This document shows positions 47,930 through 57,591 of a stretch of 64,000 nucleotides of DNA, piece after piece. The translations under genes were made by a program, and so were the position numbers. The notes under the pieces are model-generated. The model saw only the letters and a list, made by a program, of their open reading frames with translations, did not search any database and was not told the origin of the DNA. Location: assembly GCA_961205875.1 (NCBI GenBank), contig OY540822.1, positions 10,728,501-10,792,500 on the forward strand, given 5' to 3'. Within the stretch, counting starts at the first letter, position 1, and each line of letters starts with the position of its first letter. This DNA comes from Sialis fuliginosa (taxonomy: Eukaryota > Arthropoda > Insecta > Megaloptera > Sialidae).

Positions 47930-49530
47930 TTTATCGAAAAAAGGGAACGTCACAATCTCCTTTGACAAGTACCATAAGAGATTCAAAAAATTCTATATAG
48001 TAGGTTTAAACGTATGTTGATTGATGTTTTAGTTGAAAATTGTTTTCAGGTACATACATCCCATTTTTTTTAAGTTTGAACGTATGTTGATTCATGTTTT
48101 CGAATGTCTTTAAATCTCTCAATAGCTGAAAATCGTTTTCAGGTATGGACATTCCAATGTTTTTTAAACCAATATTTTACGCAAATTGCTATCATAAAAA
48201 TGCAGATTTTTCTTATTGTTTTGTCTTATTTCTTGGACATCTAAAATTGAGGAAAAAAATCATATAATATGTCTCATTAGCCATCCATCTAGCACAGTGT
48301 AGTCAAATAAGAGCTATTTTTATCCCGGACCTTTAGAAAATAATAACAAGGTTTGGTAATTTCCTCCAGTCATTCCGAGGTGGTACTAGTTGAATTGTTT
48401 CTGGGTAAAGAAAATTTTGTCGGTGACAATATTTGCAGTATTTTCTAAGGCTGAAATGTCAGAAGAAATTGAATTGGACCAAGTGCTTGAAGTACAACTA
48501 CCTCTAACATAATTTCTATTATATGATGGTTAAATCAAAACATGTTTTTTGCATACAAGTCAAAAATAAAATGACGTATATGTTTTTATTAAAATATATT
48601 ACCATCTCCTTATTGACGTCGTCAATGATAATATTACAACAATAATAATTTCAAAATAATATATTATTTATCTTCAAATTTATGTATTATTGTGCAAGTT
48701 TATTTTAAAATGGTTGCTAACCCATTTTTTGTAAATGTATCTGATTCTACATCAAGATTATTTTAAACTAGAGAATTTCGTCTTTAAATCATCTTATGTT
48801 TTTTCGTTGCTTCAATGCTTCTATTTTCCATTATAAATTATGTGTATATTGCATATTATGTTAAATACCATATTTCTAATCTGCATTAATTCTGAAATAT
48901 TTTTTTTAATCTATTTTCTAAGATTTCTATCTGTATGTTTAGTTTAGCATGCGCTACATCTAAGGTTTTTGCAAGATAAATACATGTCGTTGTCATATTT
49001 TTTTTACTCCTTTTATAAATATCAATTATATGTTTTACTTTCATTCACTCCCCAGAATTTTAATTTTTTTTTTTCTTATTTAATAATTTGTCCCAATGAA
49101 GAAGCTGTGTCCAATCTAATATTACATTTTCTCAATGATGAAATATGCGTTCTAATGTAAAAAAGGTAAATTTGATTTTTACGACTATTTTACTAATAGA
49201 AAATTCTACATTTTTTTGATAAAATTCCATAATACATACATATTACGTAGTGTGTTTGAAAAAAACCGATTAAAATTGCTCCATTTCCGGTTATTATTAT
49301 AATATTCATGATCAAATAACGTACTTATGTTTTCCCTTCTATTTCATTAGGCAACCTTTGAAAAAGTTACCTTATGAATAATAAGACAATACCTATATAT
49401 CTAAACTTACTTATATTTTTCTATAATATAAGAATGGGCTACCATTTAAATTACATTTTTATATAATAATACATAAGATAAACGTATGAACATCTTCCTT
49501 CCAACCTCTAGACAGTCCACTTCTGTCTAG
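47930..49530 (+). repeat. Segmental duplication S2, copy 1
   Basis: This matches 51745-53160 at an offset near 3.68 kb (for example gaattggaccaagtgcttga at 48471 and 52154). The part from 48290 to 48530 is the least AT-rich and almost unchanged between copies. Two overlapping short frames there are 20-40 codons long and differ by replacement changes, so coding is not supported. Confidence 0.85.
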
Positions 49531-50240
49531 ATATATGTTTTTTGCATACAAGTCAAAAATAAAATTACGTATGTTTTTTTATTAAAATATATTACCATCT
49601 CCTTATTGACGTCGTCAATGATAATATTACAACAATAATAATTTCAAAATAATATATTATTTATCTTCAAATTTTGGTATTATTGTGCAAGTTTATTTTA
49701 AAATGGTTGCTAACCCATTTTTTGTAAATGTATCTGATTCTACATCAAGATTATTTCAAACTGGAGAATATCGTCTTTAGAAATATATGTATGTATGTTC
49801 TTAAATTCATAAAAATTCTCACTTATATTTTTCCGTTGCTTCAATGCTTCTATTTCCCAATATAAATTATGTTTACATATTATGTTAAGTACCATTTCTA
49901 ATCTGCATTAATTCTGAAATATTTTTTTTAAATCTATTTTGTTAAGATTTCCATCTGTATGTTTAGTTTAGCATGCTCTACATCTAAGGTTCTTGCAAGA
50001 TAAATGCATGTCGTTGTCATATTTTTTTAATTCTTTTACAGGTATCAATTATATGTGTTACTTTCATCCATTCCCCGGAATTTTAATTATAATTTGGTAT
50101 TTATTATTAATTTAACAATTTATCCCAATCTGTTCAATCTAATATTACAACTTCACAATGATGAAATATGCGTTCTAATGTATCAAAGGCAAATTTGATT
50201 TTTACGACTTTTTTTACTAATGGGAAGTGTTTGAAAAAAA
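49530..50240 (+). repeat. Segmental duplication S2, third partial copy
   Basis: This repeats 48545-49200 (gttttttgcatacaagtcaa, tccttattgacgtcgtcaat, tacatcaagattattt, ttagcatgc-ctacatctaag) with small deletions. From 50240 to 50930 no feature is seen. Confidence 0.8.
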
Positions 50241-50929
50241 CCGATTAAAACTCCCCCATTTCGGGTTATTATTTCTTTGAGTTTTCAAAAACTCAATTGC
50301 CTTGAACAAAAGATTTTTTTATTGATATATTTACTCGTTCATACCAAGTACAAAAGCAAAATGAGTACAGCGAATTAAAAATATGATGCATTGTTTTTTT
50401 TATATCCATTTTGTCTTCTTACTAATGTTTTTTATTGTTCCATTTACATAATATGTTCAGCCGTCTCATTTAAGAATTTATGAAGTTATGTACAGCTTAA
50501 ATTCATCTCTTAGTTTATTTACCATTGATGTTGTTTTCCTTAATAATTTTCTATTTCTACTATCCATCTGTTTGATTAATTCAAACTGCTTTGCATCTTA
50601 TTGTATTATTACAATAAGAATATGAACCGACTGCAATGTGTTACTCTTTTTTAATTTCTTCTTATGTAAAATAATTTGAAGAGATTATAATTATTAACAA
50701 AACTAGAATGAAATACTTAACTTCTTTGTATCGAAAAAAATCTGTCTCCACTGTTTAATTAACAACAGTAAAATACTGCTTCTATTTTTCTAACGAAGTG
50801 ATAAATTTGTTGTACTCTGTCATTAAATATGGAGTATATATAGACCGGACATATCTTGCTTGTTTTGTAACATTTGTCATTATACCAAGTTACAACCTCT
50901 TTATGAAATACCGATTATAATAAAAAATC

Positions 50930-51830
50930 TTAATTTGTTCCTTGATAAAAAAAATCTGCAATATTCTTTTCAAATATAAGATTGACATCTATACGATCTA
51001 CAAATACTTCAAATCATCATTATTTAATTCTATTACTGTTTTTTGTTCAGTTTCGAAACACCATTATCGAAAAAAGGGAACGTCACAATCTCCTTTGACA
51101 AGTACCATAAGTGACCAAAGAAGTTCTTTATAGTAGGTTTGAACGTATGTTAATTTATGTTTTTGAATGTCTTTAAATCTTTCAAAAGCTGTATCTTATT
51201 TATTTTGTAACATTCGTCATTTTACCAAGTTTCAATTTCCTACTTAAAAATATCGGTTATAGTAAAAAAATCTTAATGTGTTGATTGATACAAAATCTTC
51301 AATAATCTTTTTAGATATAAGACATCTTAACGTTATAGAAATACTTCAGACCAGCATTATTTAATTCTATTACTATTTTTTGTTCAGTTTCGAAACACCA
51401 TTATCGAAAAAAGGGAACGTCACAATCTCCTTTGACAAGTACCATAAGTGACCAAAGAAGTTCTTTATAGTAGGTTTGAACGTATGTTAATTTATGTTTT
51501 TGAATGTCTTTAAATCTTTCAAAAGCTGTATCTTATTTATTTTGTAACATTCGTCATTTTACCAAGTTTCAATTTCCTACTTAAAAATACCGGTTATAGT
51601 AAAAAAAGTCTTAATATGTTGCTTGATACAAAATCTTTACTATTCTTTAAGGTATAAGATTGACATCTATACGTTCTACAAATACTTCAGACCAGCATTA
51701 TTTAATTCTATTACTATTTTTTGTTCAGTTTCGAAACACCATTATCGAAAAAAGGGAACGTCACAATCTCCTTTGACAAGTACCATAAGTGATCTAAGAA
51801 GTTCTTTTAGCTGAAAATCGTTTTCAGGTA
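50930..51830 (+). repeat. ~340-bp tandem array, three copies
   Basis: The text tatcgaaaaaagggaacgtc with acaatctcctttgacaagta occurs at 51065, 51403 and 51745, each preceded by ttcagtttcgaaacaccatt. A single copy also lies at 47930. The open frames at 50942 and 51623 share their C-terminal half only because of this repetition. Confidence 0.85.
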
Positions 51831-53170
51831 TGGACATCCCAATGTTTTTTAACCCAATATTTTACGCAAATTGCTATCATAAAAATGCAGATTTTTCTTA
51901 TTGTTTTGTCTTATTTCTTGGACATCTAAAATTGAGGAAAAAAAATCATATAATATGTCTCATTAGCCATCCATCTAGCACAGTGTAGTCAAATTAGAGC
52001 TATTTTTATCCCGGACCTTTAGAATATAATAACAAGGTTTGGTAATTTCCTCCAGTCATTCCGAGGTGGTACTAGTTGAATTGTTTCCGGGCAAAGAAAA
52101 TTTTGTCGGTGACAATATTTGCAGTATTTTCTAAGGCTGAAATGTCAGAAGAAATTGAATTGGACCAAGTGCTTGAAGTACAACTACCTCTAACATAATT
52201 TCTATTATATGATGGTTAAATCAAAACATGTTTTTTGCATACAAGTCAAAAATAAAATTACATGTGTTTTTATTAAAATATATTAACATCTCCTTATTGA
52301 CATCGTCAATGATAATATTACAACAATAATAATTTCAAAATAATATATTATTTATCCTCAAATTTTTGTATTATTGTGCAAGTTTATTTTAAAATGTTTG
52401 CTAACCCATTTTTCGTAAATTTATCTGATTCTACATCAAGATTATTTCAAACTAGAGAATATCGTCTTTAAATCATCTTATATTTTTTCGTTGCTTCAAT
52501 GCTTCTATTTCCCATTATAAACTATGTGTATATTACATATTATGTTAAGTACCATATTTCTAATCTGCATTAATTCTGAAATATTTTTTTAATCTATTTT
52601 CTAAGATTTCTATCTGTATGTTTGTTTAATTTAGCATGTGCTACATCTAAGGTTTTTGCAAGATAAATACATGTCGTCATATTTTTTTACTCCTTTTACA
52701 AATATCAATTATATGTATTACTTTCATTCACTCCCCAGAATTTTAATTATAATTTTTTTTTTTGATTTAATAATTTGTCCCAATGAAGAAGCTGTGTCCA
52801 ATCTAATATTACAACTTCTCAATGATGAAATATGCGTTCTAATGTAAAAAAGGCAAATTTGATTTTTACGACTATTTTACTAATAGAAAATTCTACATTT
52901 TTTTTGATAAAATTCCATAATACATACATATTACGTAGTGTGTTTGAAAAAAACCGATTAAAATTGCTCCATTTCCGGTTATTATTATAATATTCATGAT
53001 CAAATAACGTATTTATGTTTTCCCTTCTATTTCATTAGACAACCTTTGAAAAAGTTACCTTATGAATAATAAGACAATACCTATATATAATAATATATAA
53101 GATAAATGTATGGACATCTTTCCAACCTTTAGACAGTCCACTTCTGTCTAGATATAGTAATCTGCAAATA
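51830..53170 (+). repeat. Segmental duplication S2, copy 2
   Basis: It is parallel to 48140-49530, ending cagtccacttctgtctagat. From 53170 to 53900 only T-rich DNA with a diverged motif (tctgctccagttcctggggt, 53550) is seen. Confidence 0.85.
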
Positions 53171-53924
53171 ACAATGAAGTTTTTTTTTTCGTATCATTAA
53201 AAATATCTATTATCTCCTTGTTGAAAATGTAAAAAAACACATGAGAATTACACCTTTTCCAATTCCACTAATGACTATGTCAATATGGGTTTCATTTTTT
53301 TCATATTTTGAAATTCTGCAACGCTAATTCATCTTGTTCAAGATAATTTTGAGCTGGATTTTTATCCAATATACAAACTGGCTGTCTATATTGCAGCCAG
53401 TTGAAAATGCATTTGAGAAATACATATTCTTATTCCAAATATAATTCCTATTTTTTCTATTCTTTAAATCCTATTAAATATAGATTACCTACTATATTTA
53501 TTTCTTTAAAATGACTATGAAGGTGGTCTATTATTTTATATCTTACGATATTTCTGCTCCAGTTCCTGGGGTTAAAATTGAACAATTTTTTAAAGAAATA
53601 ATTTATTTTATTTTGAAATAACAGACCTAACTTTACTGCCTCATAATAATTTGTTTTCGTTAAAGTACATAAGAATTTTTATTTTGTCGAAAGTTCTAAT
53701 TTTAGGGTGTCTAAACTCTTATCTTATCTGGATGAAAATCTGCTAAGATTTCGATAATCGAATAGGCTTCAATGCATTTCATATATGGTCCACAAACAGC
53801 CGTTTTTCTTTCTTTATTCTTTTAGACAAAGTTGAGTAACACATTTTATTTATTAAAAAAAATATTTTCTTGTTTTTTTCTATATATATATATACATATT
53901 TTTTGGCCTCATTTTTTATTTACA

Positions 53925-54040
53925 GCCAGTTACATCACACCCCTCACCGAACAAGGATTACTGTTAGGAAGGGAACTTGCCCCGGGGCAACCAGGGCAGG
54001 CACATTTACGACACCCAAATGTCCATGGATTTCCGGGTTA
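53925..54040 (+). repeat. GC-rich repeat shared with 25740-25835
   Basis: Contains cagccagtta, then gccccggggcaaccagggca. The open frames across it are short and unrelated to known proteins. Confidence 0.5.
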
Positions 54041-54090
54041 GGTTTACACAATAGGATCTTATTTTATCTTAATCTATACCCGCATTCATG

Positions 54091-54109
54091 CCCCCCCCCC
54101 CCCCCCCCC
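54091..54109. repeat. Run of 19 C
   Basis: A pure C tract of 19 bases follows gcattcatg. Such long C homopolymers are rare in AT-rich DNA and their length is often misread. Confidence 0.9.
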
Positions 54110-54287
54110 GTGTATACACAGAGTTGTATGAGTGAATCGTCTTCCTTGTCCCACTGGCTTTTACAATTCTATTTTATTTTCTTTAATTTTGTATATTAAA
54201 TTATATATTTCTATGACGAATGTGGCAATGATATGAGCAATGTTGTATGGTGGAAATATTTTATTTTTAATGAGAGGTTCTCTTAAT

Positions 54288-54767
54288 TGTTTAGCGACCC
54301 CTTCGTAATGTTTGCAGGCAAAAAAACATATGGTTTATGTCTCCCACTGATATGTTATCACAGTCGCATATATTAGAATCTTTTTTTCCGATTTTATACA
54401 TGTATTCTTGCACTCTAGCATGTTGAAATTTTATTCTTGCTATGTATGTTATCATCCTTCTGTCTATGTTTTTATCGGCAAACCAGGTTTTTTGTGGTAT
54501 TGTGTTATGTATTAGGTAATATCCTTTGCCTTTGTGTTTAGCTGATTTTGACCAAATATCGTTCCACGATTTCATTAATTGATTTTTTATTGCCGGGATT
54601 ATGTCTGTATATGGTATTTTTATTTCTAATTTATTTTCCTCGTTGTTTGCGGCTTCTTTTGCTAGTTTGTCTGCTATTTCATTATACTTTATATGCCTTT
54701 ACCCATAATTATCTTGTTGTTTTGTTCCCATTCTAATGTAAGTTGGTATAAACTAGAACTATTATTT
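54288..54767 (-). pseudogene. Non-LTR retrotransposon ORF2, RNase H end and C-terminal region
   Basis: On the minus strand the translated text includes HIKYNEIADKLAKEA, the last catalytic segment of RNase H (H, then N and AD), followed by MKSWNDIWSKSAKHKGKGYY, RRMITYIARIKFQHAR, ICDCDN and GDINHMFF, the cysteine/histidine C-terminal region typical of insect I- and Jockey-group LINEs with RNase H. A frameshift and a stop lie just before HIKYNEIAD (around 54683-54690), and no reverse transcriptase domain is present in frame, so this is a dead 3' fragment. It is split by a hAT insertion at 54776; its upstream part may continue at 56114-56210 but is too decayed to read. Confidence 0.8.
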
Positions 54768-54879
54768 ATCTATTCCAGAAGTCCTCAAACTTATAGCTCC
54801 ACGTACGTCTTTATAAAAAGAAAATAAGAAAATCTAGCTATAGAAAAATAAGTGCAGACAAAGAAGTGTTTTTAATTAA

Positions 54880-55990
54880 TATAATCGATGGGCTTTGTTT
54901 TTTTCTTGCAAATTGTGTCATTTTTAGGAGCAATTTTGATCAGTTTTAATCGCAATTCTGACTCAACATCAAGTCGATTTTTATACTGACCAAGTGTGAA
55001 AAACCACTCTCACATAAATCGTGAAGAGTAAAAGGAAATTCACCACTTTGCGTGAGAGTTCGAGATATTTTTGCTGTCTTGCTGCCCAAAAATCAATTAA
55101 AGACATCCTTGTAAAATCAGTTTGCAGAGTTTCAACTGCGGACATCTCTAGTAATGGTTTCTTGTTGCTTAAGGGGTAACACCATTCTACGATTTTGAAA
55201 AAATCGGTTTTTTTTTGGATAAACAATACTTTAACATCATAAAAACAATATGCACTTGGTTATATAGTAAACAAAAAGTTACAGTGCTTAAGGTTATTCG
55301 AAAGGTCGCCAGGGTACGCTACGTAAAACTTGCTGCTCATAAAACTTTTTCTCGAAACTGCTTTTTTCAGTCTGAGCGAACACATTATTTCAACACGGTT
55401 GAAAATTTGGAAATTTTGACACTAGCTTCACAATTTGATCCTTTTTTGATTCGATGTAAACTTTTTATTTTATAAACAATTTACTGCTTATTTTTTGGCA
55501 AAAATCGATTTTTTTTTTAAAAGTGCACCATTTCTACAAAATATGATTAAATAAAAAATCCCTATGTACTTCTATGCTAGTAGTATATAGATTTTATTTT
55601 ATTTTTTATTTTTTGTTCGAGGTCTTCTTTCATGAGAAATTTATCCGCTACTGGAGGTGTTTTTTAAAAATATCATTTCGAAGATTGGTTCTCTCTCCGC
55701 CATTTTGAGCAATAATAATAATAAATAAAAAAATTCCATATTTAAATATATGCTGATTAAACTCTCTAAAAAGAATTTCCATTTCTTTTATTATACTTCC
55801 AAAAAAAAATCGTCAAAGTTAGGCCTTTTTTCGGCCACTGGTGTTACCCCTTAATACTCAAATCAACATTTATGTTTTCAGTTGTGACCATAAATGGGTT
55901 TCAAATCCAGTCTTCGGAATTACCAATATCTGGAAAATACCTTTTCAGTTCGTCAGAGCTGAGAACGATAAAAAGTAATTTTAGCCTTTA
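54880..55990 (-). pseudogene. hAT transposase, C-terminal dimerisation region, broken
   Basis: The minus strand (ignoring the inserted MITE at 55173-55850) shows, in order, DELKRYFPDIGNSEDWI then a TGA then NPF, TLQTDFTRMSLIDFWAARQQ, LCESGFSHLVSIK, and NRLDVESELRLKLIKIAPK. This order and the FW and LCE-GFS signatures belong to the C-terminal dimerisation region of hAT transposases of the ZBED5/GTF2IRD2-related lineage. At least two frameshifts and a CGA-to-TGA-like stop break it. The N-terminal BED finger and RNase H-like core are missing, so it is an internally deleted, inactive copy. Confidence 0.8.
55173..55850. mobile_element. 678-bp MITE with TTAA target duplication
   Basis: TTAA flanks both ends (55169-55172, 55851-55854). 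The ends ggggtaacacca and tggtgttacccc are inverted, with further inner agreement (acgattttg and aaatcgt, gatttttt and aaaaaatc). TTAA targets are typical of piggyBac-type elements, but the GGGG start is unusual for them, so the superfamily is tentative. The open frame at 55215-55475 has no recognisable domain. Confidence 0.8.
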
Positions 55991-56219
55991 TTTTGTGTCG
56001 TATGCACGTGTCAGCTAGCTGCCATAATGTAAATCTGGCCGCGTACTCGCTACGACCAACTGACGTACCCCTAGGGGTACGCGTACTCCACTTTGAGAAA
56101 TCCTAATCTATTCCAACTTATACTAAAAACTATTGTTTTGACATATACTTTGTTTCCAAAGACGAGTTTAAATAAATATTTGAGGATTATAAAAGAAACA
56201 TATACCTAATACAAATACT

Positions 56220-57035
56220 CAGGCCCGGATTTAGAAATTTTCCGCCCCGCCCCCCCTCGAAACTAACAGTTTAAGTCATAGATGTCAAAATATAAAACTC
56301 AGGATCTTTTTTTTTTGGTTTTAAATTTTATAAATTTTTATAAAGTTACATTAGGAAACATAAAAACTGAAGACCTTTTTTTTGTCATGCTTGAGTTACA
56401 TGTATAGAGAAATTATTGCTTATGAGTTGAAATTTTTATGTCTTGATTTTCGGATGGCAAACTCATCGATAATGAACTTTTTGTTGTTAAGTTTTCAAAG
56501 AAAATTATTGCATTAGATTTTTTCATTTTGAACTATGTATGTTTCAAAATCGACTAAATATAAATAATGCATTTTAATGGCGAAAGATTCATTTGTTTTT
56601 TGATAGACTAGCAACATGTTATTCTTCTAACTTTGTGTAGAAGATATAATAGAAAAAAGTATGTGGTACATGGATAGTATGTATAACATTTCTGTCTACG
56701 TAAATTTATTCCTTTGCTTTGGACTTGAGGCGAAATTCACGCTTACATAATATACTATTTATTAGTATTAACATCTCAATTAATAGAAAATATTGTTTTC
56801 ACCTCGATTTTCAAATATTGCAATAAGTTTTTATTATAATTCTTATCATTAAAAAGTGCTGAAACCATAATGAAGTGATCATAAATGCTAAAGTCCTGTA
56901 CAAACATATAATTTTTAATCAGAAGTCTAATAATATAATCGAAATCGTTCCAACTAGGAAAAAAAGTAATCTCTTTTTGTGGTGCCCTTTCTGTGGTGAT
57001 GCCCTAGGCCGGTGCCTAATGTATGTCTCATTTCA
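56220..57035. mobile_element. Decayed hAT-type element
   Basis: The left end caggcccggatttagaaatt, followed by ccgccccgccccccctcg, is a standard hAT MITE start. At 56985-57025 the text gtggtgatgccctaggccgg with tgcctaatgt is the matching inner right end; the final bases (expected aatccggccctg) are lost. No transposase frame survives between them. From 57035 to 57590 no feature is seen. Confidence 0.6.
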
Positions 57036-57591
57036 CTTTCCCGAATAGTGAGTTATTAAATTTTCTTTGATTTGGCTTCAGTTAATCTGTAAAAGTTGAG
57101 TATTTTGTTAATTTTCGAACTAGATAAAAATGTACTCTATAAAAGATATAAAATATATATAAAATATAATAAATAGATATAAAATATTATTAATTTAGTA
57201 AGAAAAGGGTAAACTGTATGACAAAGAAGTAGTAATTAACACGATACGAAGTTAAAAAATGGTTACTTAGAAATAAAAACATTTTTATGTAACTCGAAAG
57301 TACAAAATTTCAACTTCAAATGGACCAATAATAATACATTCTCAAATAATTTCATATCAAACATTGATATTCCATCTATGCTGGTTTTCTTCTCCAGTGT
57401 TTCTAAAATAATTACATTACTTTATAATAAATGAGCTCAATTATTTTAATTATGTTATTATACTTGGTTTGCACTTTGTACAAATGTATTAACCATTTTA
57501 TCAAAGTTGTGTAACTATGTTTGTAAAGGCGATTTTACCACAATTTCATCCTAATCGACTGGGAGCCGTTGTTAGGAAAAGATATTTGTGC

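Larger units (their letters stand above)
54776..56105 (-). mobile_element. 1330-bp hAT element with perfect 8-bp target duplication
   Basis: ATCTATTC lies on both sides (54768-54775 and 56106-56113). The ends are cagaagtcctcaaactta on the left and, inverted, taggatttctcaaagtggag on the right, decayed forms of the CAGTGGTTCTCAAA ends of many hAT (Charlie-like) elements. The inside contains hAT transposase relics on the minus strand and is itself split by a TTAA-flanked MITE. Confidence 0.88.

Noticed and set aside
48400..48530. Short frame starting MSEEIELDQVLEVQ in the conserved core
   Set aside because: It ends after 18 codons. A second overlapping frame is equally open, and the duplicate at 52.1 kb differs upstream by replacement changes in both frames.
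53832..54199. Overlapping plus-strand frames across the GC-rich repeat and C tract
   Set aside because: They span a known dispersed repeat and a homopolymer, with no conserved domain.
54981..55226. 81-codon frame on the minus strand as a separate gene
   Set aside because: It is one fragment of the broken hAT transposase; its last part reads through a frameshift (VRVVFHTW instead of LCESGFSH).
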